Source: Planctomycetota bacterium (GTDB lineage: Bacteria; Planctomycetota; UBA1135; UBA2386). Taken from it: a DNA stretch of 41,789 nt. The first letter of the stretch is position 1. Every line of letters starts with the position of its first letter. The notes below the pieces were generated by a model, which saw nothing but the letters and a program-made list of their open reading frames with translations, did no database searches and was not told where the DNA came from. The stretch is taken from the NCBI GenBank assembly GCA_016795295.1, contig JAEUHP010000143.1, forward strand, positions 1 to 41,789, read 5' to 3'. The position numbers and the translations under genes are program-made. Positions 8,443-17,291 of the stretch are shown piece after piece.

Positions 8443-10521
8443 ATGAAGAAGCTCGTCCTTTCCGGACTCTGCTGCGCGGGGCTGTTCGCCCTGGCACCGA
8501 GTGTTCACGCCCACGGCGGTCAGTACCGCGGACCTGGCGACGTCGTGCCGCCTTCGCCCGGCGGCGGCCGCGGCACGGGCGGCCCTGGTGGCCCGTCCAC
8601 TGGCGGCCCTGGTGGCCCGAGCACTCCTGGGCCGTCGGGGCCTTCGACCCCGGGCACCAGTGGCCCGTCGACCGGCGGCCCGGCTGGCCCTGGCGGCGGT
8701 CCCGGCGGTCCGGCCACCGGTGGCGGCGGCCCCCCCGAGGACGACCTCACCCGCTGGATGTTCTGGTGGGAGTTCAACAAGGACCCCTTCATCCGCCTGC
8801 GCGACGCCGTGCACAGCGGTGGTGTCCAGACCGGTAGCGACGACTACTTCCTCGGTGGCGTGCGCCGCGGTGCGGCCAAGGACTCGATGAAGCCCACCGA
8901 AGACCAGATCATGGGCGAGATCCTGCCCGCGCTGAAGAAGGCGATCGACAGCACCGAAGACGTCGACATCGTCGGCGCGGTGATGGTGGCGATGGCCAAG
9001 GTCGGCAAGGACCACCAGGACTTCAAGCTGCTGAACGTCATCAAGCCACGGCTGACCTCGGGCAACCAAGAGATCAGCGAAACCGCGGCGCTGGCGATCG
9101 GCATCGCCGGCATTGCCGAAGAAGAGCAGATCAACCTGCTCAGTGGCATGGCGCTCGACAACGAAGTCGGTCGCAAGGCCACCGGCCGCGAAAACGGCGT
9201 GCAGTTCCGGACCCGCACCTTCGCGTTGTATGGGCTCGGCCTGCTCGCCTACCCCACCAACAACCTGAAGGCCAAGACCGCCACCTTCCAGGCCTGCAAG
9301 CAGATCCTGGCCGATGACAAGCTCACCGAGCGCAACATCAAGGTTGCGGCGATCCAGGCCCTCAGCCTGCTGAACCTGGGCTCGTCCACCGATGCCGAGA
9401 AGCAGTTGCTGGCGGACGCGGTCAAGGTCCTGCACGACTACTACATGAAGCCGATGGGCGCTTCCCAGCAGATGATCCAGTCGCACTGCGCGACTTCGAT
9501 CGCCAAGCTGGTCGGCAAGGACCACCCGGAGGCAGCGCGCTTCAAGGAGCTGTTCGCCATCGACCTGCAGGAGAAGGGCAAGGTCGAGCGCAAGAGCGAC
9601 GACATCGCCCGCGCCTGCGTGCTGGCGCTGGGCCAGCTCTGCCAGCCCTATGAGGAGAAGGACGAGAAGAAGAACCCCGATGCCAAGTACTCGGAGCTCC
9701 TGCTCGACACCTACAAGAAGCACAAGGACCAGCAGACCAAATTCTTCTCCGTGCTGGCTCTCGGCCAGATCGGCGGCGCCGAGAACCGCAAGGCGCTGAT
9801 GCTCGAACTGGGCCGCGCCAACAAGAACAACAAGCCGTGGTTCGCGCTGTCGCTCGGCGTCTACTCCTACTTCCGCTACGAAGCGCAGAAGAAGGCCTCG
9901 GGCGCCATCGATCCGGACCGCGGTGTCGGCGAGCGTCTCTACGACACCCTCAAGACCGAGAACACTCCGGACGTGGTCGCGGCGCTCGGCGTCGGCCTGG
10001 GCCTCAACCAGTACACCGAAGCGGCTGACCACATGCGCACGCTGATGGAGAACAAGATCGCTCAGGAAGAGCTGGCTGGCTACCTGTGCATCGGCCTGGC
10101 CCTGATGAACGACATGGCCTCCACCAGCACCATGCTCAGCGTGGTCGACAAGTCGCTGCGCCGGCCCGACCTGCTCAAGCAGGCGGCGATCGCGCTCGGC
10201 AAGCTCGGCGACAAGACCGTGGCCGACAAGCTCAAGGACATGCTGATGGACGACAAGGGCAGCGCGCCCTTGGCCCGCCTGTCGGCCGTCGCTTCGGCGC
10301 TCGGCTTCATCGGCGACAAGCGCACCATCGCGCCCTTGACCAAGCTGCTGCTCAACAAGGACCTGAACGGTCTGTCGCGCGCCTTCGCCGCCGTGGCCCT
10401 GGGCGGCGTCGCCGACAAGGAGCCGCTGCCGTGGAACAGCAAGCTCAGCGTGAACATCAACTACCGCGCTTCGGTGGAAACGCTGACCAACCAGTCGACC
10501 GGCATCCTCGATATTCTGTGA
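8443..10521 (+). CDS. Secreted HEAT-repeat protein with collagen-like Gly/Pro/Ser/Thr linker
   Basis: 692 residues. A signal peptide (MKK, then hydrophobic to about residue 20) ends near VHA-HG, predicting export. Residues about 27-97 are almost only Gly, Pro, Ser and Thr in a GGPGGPST-type pattern, a flexible or collagen-like spacer. The rest is a long array of HEAT-like helical pairs (for example AALAIGIAGIAEEEQINLL, ACVLALGQL, FFSVLALGQIGGAENRKAL, AAIALGKLGDKTVADKL, ASALGFIGDKRTIAPL), a protein-interaction solenoid. Codon choice is strongly biased (AAG, CTG, GAC), suggesting high expression. The stop codon overlaps the first copy of the 75-bp palindromic repeat. No enzymatic motif is seen. 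Confidence 0.88.
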   Translation: MKKLVLSGLCCAGLFALAPSVHAHGGQYRGPGDVVPPSPGGGRGTGGPGGPSTGGPGGPSTPGPSGPSTPGTSGPSTGGPAGPGGGPGGPATGGGGPPEDDLTRWMFWWEFNKDPFIRLRDAVHSGGVQTGSDDYFLGGVRRGAAKDSMKPTEDQIMGEILPALKKAIDSTEDVDIVGAVMVAMAKVGKDHQDFKLLNVIKPRLTSGNQEISETAALAIGIAGIAEEEQINLLSGMALDNEVGRKATGRENGVQFRTRTFALYGLGLLAYPTNNLKAKTATFQACKQILADDKLTERNIKVAAIQALSLLNLGSSTDAEKQLLADAVKVLHDYYMKPMGASQQMIQSHCATSIAKLVGKDHPEAARFKELFAIDLQEKGKVERKSDDIARACVLALGQLCQPYEEKDEKKNPDAKYSELLLDTYKKHKDQQTKFFSVLALGQIGGAENRKALMLELGRANKNNKPWFALSLGVYSYFRYEAQKKASGAIDPDRGVGERLYDTLKTENTPDVVAALGVGLGLNQYTEAADHMRTLMENKIAQEELAGYLCIGLALMNDMASTSTMLSVVDKSLRRPDLLKQAAIALGKLGDKTVADKLKDMLMDDKGSAPLARLSAVASALGFIGDKRTIAPLTKLLLNKDLNGLSRAFAAVALGGVADKEPLPWNSKLSVNINYRASVETLTNQSTGILDIL

Positions 10522-10669
10522 TGCTGCTGCGCCGCAACGCGGGGACAAGGTGAGGCCAAGGAGGCCATCCAGCCCCGCTGCGGCGCAATGAGTGGATGCT
10601 GCTGCGCCGCAACGCGGGGACAAGGTGAGGCCAAGGAGGCCATCCAGCCCCGCTGCGGCGCAGTGAGAG
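10520..10669. repeat. Tandem pair of 75-bp palindromic repeat units
   Basis: Copy 1 is at 10520-10594 and copy 2 at 10595-10669; the first 68 nt of each unit are identical. Each unit is a stem-loop: arm TGCGCCGCA-AC-GCGGGG pairs with CCCCGC-TGCGGCGCA (15 bp with a 2-nt bulge), and a central GGCC/GGCC stem lies within. It lies between two convergent genes and overlaps the stop of the left one. It resembles REP/BIME-type extragenic palindromes and may act as a bidirectional transcription stop or mRNA stabiliser (inference). Confidence 0.85.
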
Positions 10670-10681
10670 GGCGGCGGAGAG

Positions 10682-12658
10682 TCAGGCAGTCGCCGAGTCG
10701 GCGCTGCGGCAGGCCCACCAGAGGCAGGCGATGAGCAAGCCACAGGTTGCGCAGACCAGCCAACCGTTGCGGGACGCCGCGGCCGCAGCGCGCACTTCCG
10801 CAGCGAGGTCCTCCCCGAGCAGGCTTTGGCGGGCTTGGAAACTCTGACGCTCGGCGTCGGCCGTGGCCAGCAGGAGGCCCGCGGCATACTCGTCCGCGGC
10901 CGCTGCCAACTGCCGCAGCGACCATTGCGCGTCGCCGGCCAACCCGCGCAACCGCGCGGTCGCCGTGCGGCTGGTGGCCACGGCGGCCAGCACGCCGGGC
11001 CAGTCCCCGAACTGGGCCGCACGTTGCGCCGCAGCCGCCGCAGCGTCAGGAGGCAGCGAACCCGCGCAAGCCACCACGCCTTGGGCGGCGCGCCGTGCGA
11101 CGTAGCTCGCATGGAACAGGGCATCGAGTTGCGGTCGATCGTCCCAGAGGATCGGCCCAGTCGCCGTGAGTTCACGCCAACGTTCGGGCTCGCTCGCGTG
11201 TGCACACAAACCGGCGAAGGCCTCGGCATCGGCGCGGTCCAAACGTGCCCCCGCACCCCTGGCAAGGCGCAGGCGGGTTGGGTCGGGCGGCTCGCCACGC
11301 ACGGCGACCACCAGGAAGTTGCGGGATCTAGGCACCTGCAGGGCTCGCGCATGACCGAACACCGCGGCAATGGTGCTGCCGATCGCGGCGAGCACCGGGT
11401 CGTCGTGGCGTAGACCGCCGACATTGCACGCCAACACGCCACCAGGCTCGAGGTGTGCGTGGGCTGCGGCGAAGAACTCCCGACTGGCCAGGTGGGCCGG
11501 CACGTAGACTTGGTGCGCGTAGGCGTCGACGTGGATCACGTGCCAACGCCGGTCCGCCCGCTCGAGCGCCACCCGCCCGTCGATCGGCCAGCGGGCCCCG
11601 TTCGCCTTGGGGCCAGGAAACCAACGGTCCCCGAGCGCCATCGTGACGGCATCGCTGTCGACCGCATCGACACTCGCCCCAGGGTGCACTGCCGCGTACA
11701 CGGTGCGCAGGCTGCCCGCAGCGTCACCGATCGACAGCACGCGCGCCTGGCCAGGGTCCGCAGGCCAGGCGGCGAGCAGCGGCGCCAAAGCGTGCCAATC
11801 GTAGTAGGCTCCTCCGGTCAGAGCCGAACCGGCCACCGACACCGAATGGAAGGAATCGAGGCCCTCGTTGAGCAGCAGCAAGGTGCGGTCGGGGCCGGTC
11901 TCGGCCCGTTCCCGCACCACTTGCAGAAACTGCTGGCGGCTCTCGACCTCCGCCAGCAGTTCGCGGCCAGCCAAGGGCGCCCGCATCGGACCGAAAGGCA
12001 ACGCGGCGCCGCCCCCCAGCAGCAGCGCCCCTGCGAGCAACCGTGACCGCCGACCGGGCGCGGCCAAGGCCGCCGCCAACCACAACAGCGCCCCGGCAGC
12101 GACCAGAGTCGCCCGGCAGCCGAACATCGGCACCAACCAATGCGTGCAAGCAAACGTGCCGAACAGACTGCCGATCGTGCCGGAGGCCGAGACCAGCCCA
12201 GCGCTTCGCCCCACCGGTTCCCCGGCTCGCACCAGCAAGGCGACCAGCAAGGGGCCCAAGCCGCCGAGCGCCACCAGCGGTAGCGCGAACAGCAGTGCCG
12301 TGGCGACGAACGAGCCACGCACCATGGCCGGCATCGCGGCATCGAGCGGCAAGTCCGCTGGCAACAGCCACGGACCGATCCAGCCCGACACGAAGGGCGC
12401 GGCACCGAGCCCGAGGCCGGCCGCGGCCAACAGCCCAGCAGCCCACCGAGCCGCATCGGCGCGGCGCGCCAACCGCCCGCCCACCACGGCACCGGCGGCC
12501 AGGGCGCCGAGCATCACGCCGATGACGTTGGTCCAGACGTAGGCAGAGTCGCCGAAGTGCGGCGCCTGGAGTCGCACCGCCGCGAGCTCGGCCACCATGC
12601 TGGCGGCTCCCGCCAACAGAGCCACTGCGCTGGCGCGCCCTCGCGCGAGCTCCTTCAC
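10682..12658 (-). CDS. Membrane-fused spermidine synthase-like protein
   Basis: 658 residues. The first about 220 form roughly six or seven membrane segments (about 11-30, 42-62, 72-92, 116-145, 155-175, 180-200, 205-222). A cytosolic spermidine-synthase/SAM-methyltransferase-like domain follows (about 235-450), with a GDAAGS nucleotide loop (311-316), acidic DAVDSD (331-336) and HVDAYAHQVYVP (376-387). The C-terminal third is helical and ends in one more membrane segment (about residues 630-650). This is the architecture of fused MFS-type/spermidine-synthase proteins common in planctomycetes and proteobacteria; real polyamine synthesis is unproven for them. The GTG start overlaps the upstream lipoprotein stop (GTGA), so the two are coupled. 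Confidence 0.85.
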   Translation of the reverse strand: MKELARGRASAVALLAGAASMVAELAAVRLQAPHFGDSAYVWTNVIGVMLGALAAGAVVGGRLARRADAARWAAGLLAAAGLGLGAAPFVSGWIGPWLLPADLPLDAAMPAMVRGSFVATALLFALPLVALGGLGPLLVALLVRAGEPVGRSAGLVSASGTIGSLFGTFACTHWLVPMFGCRATLVAAGALLWLAAALAAPGRRSRLLAGALLLGGGAALPFGPMRAPLAGRELLAEVESRQQFLQVVRERAETGPDRTLLLLNEGLDSFHSVSVAGSALTGGAYYDWHALAPLLAAWPADPGQARVLSIGDAAGSLRTVYAAVHPGASVDAVDSDAVTMALGDRWFPGPKANGARWPIDGRVALERADRRWHVIHVDAYAHQVYVPAHLASREFFAAAHAHLEPGGVLACNVGGLRHDDPVLAAIGSTIAAVFGHARALQVPRSRNFLVVAVRGEPPDPTRLRLARGAGARLDRADAEAFAGLCAHASEPERWRELTATGPILWDDRPQLDALFHASYVARRAAQGVVACAGSLPPDAAAAAAQRAAQFGDWPGVLAAVATSRTATARLRGLAGDAQWSLRQLAAAADEYAAGLLLATADAERQSFQARQSLLGEDLAAEVRAAAAASRNGWLVCATCGLLIACLWWACRSADSATA

Positions 12659-14061
12659 TTGCCGTCGGTGCTCGCAGGCTTGTCGTCGGCCTTCGCCGGC
12701 TTCGGCACCAACGAGTCGTACTTGACCGGGAACAAGAACTCCCAGTCGCGGCGCTGCACGACCTGCCGCTCCAGCAGGAACAGGTCCCTGGTGCGCTTCT
12801 CACTGACCGCCTTGTCGTTGACGACCACCGTGAACTCCTTGTCGAGGTCGAGCAAGTCGTCGTTCAGGTAGAGCGTGAAGCCCTCGATGCCGCGAGCTTT
12901 CACCACCAAGCGGTTGCTGGTGCGATCGGCCACGACCTCGATGCGCGGCCGATCGGCCAGAGGCGCCTTGTGCAACACTTCCATCTTGCCGATCTCGACC
13001 CAGTAGGCACTGCGGAACCGGTCGTCGTTCGGCTCGATCACGACCTTGCTGGGTGCGATGTTGCGCTTCTGCTTCTGCATCCAGGCGTCGATCTCGGCGG
13101 CCGCAGCCTTGTGCGGGTACTCGTCGGTGGTCTCCAACACGGTCACCGAACCGGCCTGCAACGCCTCGAGCTTGGCCTGCAGCGCCGCCACGGCCTCGGC
13201 CGTCTTCGCCGACTTCAGCAAGAGGACCGGCATCCCGGTGAGGCTGCCAAAGCGCAAGTCGTCGGGCATCACCGCATGGCGCAGGACCAGTCCGGCGAAG
13301 CGCGTGGGAAACACCGACGCGAAGCGCAGACCGAAGCCGCTGGTGCCGCGACCACAGTCGAGGAACAGCCGACCGCGGTCGTAGGTCATCGACTGGTTGG
13401 TCAGGGCGAACGACTGGAACACCGTCGCAAAACGCTTGGCCTCCTGGGCGTCTTGGCCGTCTCGGCTGAAATCCGGCACCGGGTCCATTTCGATGCCAGC
13501 AGGCAGGTGCACGACGTGCACGAGGGCTTCGAGCAGGGGGGTCTTGTCGAACACCTCGGCGAACCACCTGTCGCCATCGACCCACGACGCAGCCTGGTCG
13601 GCCGCCGTGGTGCCGGGCAGCGCCAGGATCGTGCGCACCGCCTTCTGCGGTTTGTAGCCCTTGGGCACGGCCACCGTGTACTCGATGCCAGACTCGCGGT
13701 CCTTCTCCTTGCGCACGGCCCCTGGCTGGACGCGCGGGGCACCGGCAGGGAAGCATGCGTCGTAGACGGCGCGCAGATCGGCCATCGAAGCGAGCAGGTT
13801 GCCCTTCTTGCTGCGCAACTCCCATTCGCCTCGCATGGCGTCCTTGGCCTTGTCGCGTGGCTTGCCCGCCTTCTCCCGGTCCTTGCTCGACTCGGCGCGC
13901 TCGTAGGTGTCGAGAGCGTCGAAGTACTTGACGATCTTGTCGCGCAGCGAGGCCTGCTCGTTGGCCGTGAGCAGCGGCGGCCGTTCGGCAGTGGCAGGCG
14001 AATCGCCCTGCGGCGCGCAAGCGAGCAGGGCGTGGAGAGCGCAGGAAGCCAAGTGGGCCAT
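12655..14061 (-). CDS. Predicted lipoprotein with alpha/beta-hydrolase-like region
   Basis: 468 residues from the ATG at 14061, chosen because it gives a signal peptide with lipobox LLAC (Cys 15); the frame extends 77 codons further upstream without such a signal. Residues about 125-350 resemble an esterase/hydrolase fold: YTVAVPKGYKP, TILALPGTTA, then LDCGRGTSGFGLRFASVFPTRF where the nucleophile elbow would be. The elbow GTSGF (239-243) departs from the G-x-S-x-G consensus, so catalysis is doubtful. The C-terminal part (about 370-468) is a small beta-rich domain. It is translationally coupled to the downstream spermidine-synthase-like gene, so the two probably act together at the membrane (inference). 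Confidence 0.75.
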   Translation of the reverse strand: MAHLASCALHALLACAPQGDSPATAERPPLLTANEQASLRDKIVKYFDALDTYERAESSKDREKAGKPRDKAKDAMRGEWELRSKKGNLLASMADLRAVYDACFPAGAPRVQPGAVRKEKDRESGIEYTVAVPKGYKPQKAVRTILALPGTTAADQAASWVDGDRWFAEVFDKTPLLEALVHVVHLPAGIEMDPVPDFSRDGQDAQEAKRFATVFQSFALTNQSMTYDRGRLFLDCGRGTSGFGLRFASVFPTRFAGLVLRHAVMPDDLRFGSLTGMPVLLLKSAKTAEAVAALQAKLEALQAGSVTVLETTDEYPHKAAAAEIDAWMQKQKRNIAPSKVVIEPNDDRFRSAYWVEIGKMEVLHKAPLADRPRIEVVADRTSNRLVVKARGIEGFTLYLNDDLLDLDKEFTVVVNDKAVSEKRTRDLFLLERQVVQRRDWEFLFPVKYDSLVPKPAKADDKPASTDGK

Positions 14062-14283
14062 GCGGAGGGGCTTGGATGGGGTCTGGGTTGGGCCGCGGCG
14101 CCGGACACCGGGGCAGGAGGAACGGCTCGCCCAGACTACCGCCGCGGCCCCAAGGCCACCACCGGGCAGGCGGGTTCGCCGACGGCTCCAGGCCGCAACC
14201 GAGGCCCCCCGGCCCGCGGCCAGGTCCGCACCGGGACTCCAGGGCGCCGTTGCATTCCCCGCGCCGCAGCCGATGATCGACGT

Positions 14284-15435
14284 GTGGCGCATCGACGCGT
14301 GGCGATCCTCGGTTGCACCGGCTCAGTGGGCCGGCAGGCACTCGACATCGTGGCCACCCACCCCGAACGCTTCGAGGTGGTGCTGTTGGCGGCCCACGAG
14401 AATGCCGCAGCCCTCGGCCAAGCGGCTGCACAGCACCGGCCGGGCCACGCCTGCCTGACCGGGCGTGCCGAGCCGCCGGAGCTGCCGCCTGGTTGCGAAT
14501 TCCGCCGCGGGGAAGCCGGCCTGCTCGAAGCCCTCGACCGGGCCGAGCCAGACGTGGTGCTGAACGCCATCACCGGCGCCGCCGGGCTACCGGCATCGGC
14601 TTGGACCTTGGGCCACGGCCGGACCCTGGCCCTGGCCAACAAGGAATCGTTGGTGCTGGCCGGTCCGTTGCTGCGGGATTTGGCGCGGCGCACGGGCGCA
14701 CGGATCCTGCCGGTCGACAGCGAGCACTGTGCGGTGTTCCAGTGTCTCGGGCAGGAACCCCTCGCGAACGTGCGGCGCATCTGGCTCACCGCCTCCGGCG
14801 GGCCGTTCCGCACCCGCCCGCTCGACAGCTTCGGCTCGATCACCAAGGCCGAGGCACTGCGCCATCCAACCTGGACGATGGGGCCGCGGATCACGGTTGG
14901 CAGCGCGACCATGATGAACAAGGCCTTCGAGGTGCTCGAGGCGCACTGGCTGTTCGACCTGCCGGCCGAGCGCATCGAGGTGCTGATCCACCCGCAGAGC
15001 ATCGTGCACTCGATGGTCGAATTCGTCGACGGTTCGATGCTGGCGCAGTGCGGTGTGCCGGACATGCGCGTGCCGATCCTGTATTGCCTGGGTTGGCCGG
15101 ACCGCCTGCCGTTCGCCTTCGAGCCGTTCGACCCGCGCCGCTGGGCGCAGCTGGAGTTCGCGCCGTGCGACCCGGCCCGCTACCCCGCCGTGCCGCTGGC
15201 GTACGAAGTACTCCGTGCGGGCGGCGACGGCGGGGCGGTGTTGAACGCAGCCGACGAAGTCGCCACTGCGGCGTTCCTGGCCGGCGAGCTCGGCTTTCCC
15301 GAGATCACCACGACCGTGGCCCAGGTGGTGCGCGAGCGCACCGCCCGGCCGATCCGCTCGCTGGCGGACGTGGCGGCTGCCGATGCAGCAGCACGCCGTC
15401 GCGCGCAGGACCTCATCCTCGAACGAGTGCGCTGA
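14284..15435 (+). CDS. dxr: 1-deoxy-D-xylulose 5-phosphate reductoisomerase
   Basis: Second enzyme of the MEP isoprenoid pathway: converts 1-deoxyxylulose 5-phosphate to 2-C-methylerythritol 4-phosphate with NADPH. 383 residues, slightly shorter than E. coli Dxr. NADPH loop ILGCTGSVG (8-16); LANKESLVLAG (117-127); VDSEH (144-148) with metal ligands D145 and E147; LTASGGPFR (168-176); MMNKAFEVLEAHWLFD (210-225) with third metal ligand E216; and the IHPQSIVHSMVEF region (235-247). Start: GTG at 14284 is chosen; GTG at 14299 is an alternative and no clear Shine-Dalgarno decides. The rseP gene follows immediately, a common bacterial pairing. Confidence 0.96.
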   Translation: MAHRRVAILGCTGSVGRQALDIVATHPERFEVVLLAAHENAAALGQAAAQHRPGHACLTGRAEPPELPPGCEFRRGEAGLLEALDRAEPDVVLNAITGAAGLPASAWTLGHGRTLALANKESLVLAGPLLRDLARRTGARILPVDSEHCAVFQCLGQEPLANVRRIWLTASGGPFRTRPLDSFGSITKAEALRHPTWTMGPRITVGSATMMNKAFEVLEAHWLFDLPAERIEVLIHPQSIVHSMVEFVDGSMLAQCGVPDMRVPILYCLGWPDRLPFAFEPFDPRRWAQLEFAPCDPARYPAVPLAYEVLRAGGDGGAVLNAADEVATAAFLAGELGFPEITTTVAQVVRERTARPIRSLADVAAADAAARRRAQDLILERVR

Positions 15436-17280
15436 ATGCAGTTCACCAGCATCCTGTGGGCCGCTCTCGGCATCGGCCTCCTGATCTTCGTGCACGAACT
15501 GGGCCACCTGCTGGCAGCCCGCTTGGCCGGCGTGCGGGTCGAGGTGTTCTCCCTGGGCTTTGGCCCGCGGCTCGCCGGAGTGGTGCTCCGCGGCACCGAC
15601 TACCGATTGTCCTTGGTGCCGTTCGGCGGCTACGTGATGGTCGCGGGCCAGGATCCTGGGGATCGCCGCTACCCGGCACGGGAGGCGTTGCACAGCAAAA
15701 CGGTCGGACAGCGCGCGTTGTTCTGGTCGGGCGGCGTGCTGATGAACGTGCTGTTCGCCCTGGTGGTGTTTCCCCTGGTGTTCCATGCCGGCGTGCCGTT
15801 CGTGGCACCGGTGGTCGGCTCGGTCGACCCCGGCAGCGCGGCCTGGGAAGCTGGCATCGCCACTGGCGACCGCATCGTCGCCGTGCAGGGCAAGGCGATG
15901 TATTCGTTCGAGAACCTGTCGGTGGAGATCGCACTGCACGGCGGTCGCCCGCTGACGCTGGCCCTGCGCGGGCCGGATGGCGCCGAACGCTCGGCTGTGG
16001 CGACGCCGCACTTCGACGCCGAAGCGGGCCTCTACACCCTGGGCATCCGCCCGGCCGTGGTCGACGAGCCGCCGCCGCTGCAGGTGCCAGCCACAGGCCC
16101 AGCCGCGGCGGCCGGGGTGCGTGAAGGCGATCGCCTGGTGGCAGTCGGCGGACAACGCACCACGGGCGGCGGCTTGCCGGCAGCACTGCGTGCCCTGGCG
16201 GCAACCGACGGTGCGCCGCTGACCATGCAACTGCAGCGCGGCGAAGCAACCGTCGAATTGACGGTGCCACCGCGCGCCCTGCCCCTCGCCGAGCAACCAC
16301 CGCGCCTCGGGGTCGTGCCGATGGCCGACACCGTGCTCGGCATCCGTCAGGACGCAGCCTTCGTGCGCCGGCTCGGTCTGCGCGCCGGCGATCGGGTGTT
16401 GGCAATCGACGGCCAACGCCTCCTGGACGGCACCCTGACCACTGCCGCATCGGGACAAGGGCCCCTGCGACTGTTGGTGCAACGCGGCAGCGAACGGCTG
16501 CCACTCGAGCAACCGGCCACCGCCGAGGAACGCGCCGAGCTGGTGCGCTGTGTGGCGCTTGGCGCCGTCGACACCCTGCAGGTCGTACCCGCCGCCGACA
16601 GCGCGGCTCTCGCCGCGGGCGTGCGCGCCGGCGATCGCGTGGTGGCGGTCGACGGCCAGCCGCTGCGCACGTGGAGCGACCTGCGCAGTGCGATCGAGCG
16701 CGCTGGGGACCGCGCCGTGCGGCTGTCTCTGCAGCGCCCCGAGACCGCGTGGCAGGCCCATTCCGGAGCCAGCGGCGGCGGCGCCGAACAGCCGGTGGAG
16801 CTCACCGTCGCACCCCGCCGCGAGGTGGCGTTCGACTGCGGCGTGGTGCCCATGCTCACCGAACGGCGCGAGGAAGTGCGCGCCGCATCGCTGGGCGAGG
16901 CGCTCCAGCTCGGCTGGGTCTGTTCGCTCGACCTGGTCAAGCAGCTCTACGTGACGCTGAAGCGCGTGCTGACGGGCGACGTCGGCGCGAAGAACCTCGG
17001 CGGCATCATCCGCATCAGCCAGTTCAGCTACCAGGCCGCACAACGCGGCCCGAGCTGGTTCTGGTACTTCCTGGCGATGCTCAGCGTGAACCTGGGCTTC
17101 GTCAACCTCCTGCCGGTGCCGGTGCTCGACGGCGGCCACCTGCTGTTCCTGCTGATCGAACGCATCAAGGGCTCACCGGTCAGCACGCGGGTACTCGGCT
17201 ACAGCCAGATCCTCGGCCTGGTGTTCGTGTTGCTGCTGGTGCTGTTCGTCACCTACCACGACATCCTGAGGCTGTTCTGA
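15436..17280 (+). CDS. rseP: RIP metalloprotease RseP family, with four PDZ-like modules
   Basis: Site-2 intramembrane zinc protease of 614 residues, against about 450 in E. coli RseP. Active-site HELGH (20-24) sits in the first membrane helix and the second motif NLLPVPVLDGGH (557-568, zinc-ligand D565) in the C-terminal membrane region, which ends with a last helix (about 590-607). Between them are four PDZ-like segments, recognised by repeated A-x-x-x-G-I/V/L-x-x-GDR-I/V-AV-x-G patterns near 127-160, 217-245, 312-330 and 387-415. The family cleaves anti-sigma factors or residual signal peptides. The ATG begins directly after the dxr stop. The second and third PDZ modules and the Pro-rich linkers look lineage-specific. 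Confidence 0.95.
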   Translation: MQFTSILWAALGIGLLIFVHELGHLLAARLAGVRVEVFSLGFGPRLAGVVLRGTDYRLSLVPFGGYVMVAGQDPGDRRYPAREALHSKTVGQRALFWSGGVLMNVLFALVVFPLVFHAGVPFVAPVVGSVDPGSAAWEAGIATGDRIVAVQGKAMYSFENLSVEIALHGGRPLTLALRGPDGAERSAVATPHFDAEAGLYTLGIRPAVVDEPPPLQVPATGPAAAAGVREGDRLVAVGGQRTTGGGLPAALRALAATDGAPLTMQLQRGEATVELTVPPRALPLAEQPPRLGVVPMADTVLGIRQDAAFVRRLGLRAGDRVLAIDGQRLLDGTLTTAASGQGPLRLLVQRGSERLPLEQPATAEERAELVRCVALGAVDTLQVVPAADSAALAAGVRAGDRVVAVDGQPLRTWSDLRSAIERAGDRAVRLSLQRPETAWQAHSGASGGGAEQPVELTVAPRREVAFDCGVVPMLTERREEVRAASLGEALQLGWVCSLDLVKQLYVTLKRVLTGDVGAKNLGGIIRISQFSYQAAQRGPSWFWYFLAMLSVNLGFVNLLPVPVLDGGHLLFLLIERIKGSPVSTRVLGYSQILGLVFVLLLVLFVTYHDILRLF

Positions 17281-17282
17281 GG
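17279..17282 (+). promoter_or_regulatory. Shine-Dalgarno site for the UbiA-family gene
   Basis: GAGG overlapping the rseP stop codon, 9 nt before the GTG at 17292. It supports the GTG start and coupling of the two genes. Confidence 0.5.
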
Positions 17283-17291
17283 CATCGGCAC

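Noticed and set aside
10520..10669. Possible CRISPR array
   Set aside because: The two units abut with only a few variable bases and no spacer; repeats are 75 bp and no cas genes are near.
14273..14283. ATG at 14273 as the dxr start
   Set aside because: It is not in the dxr reading frame.
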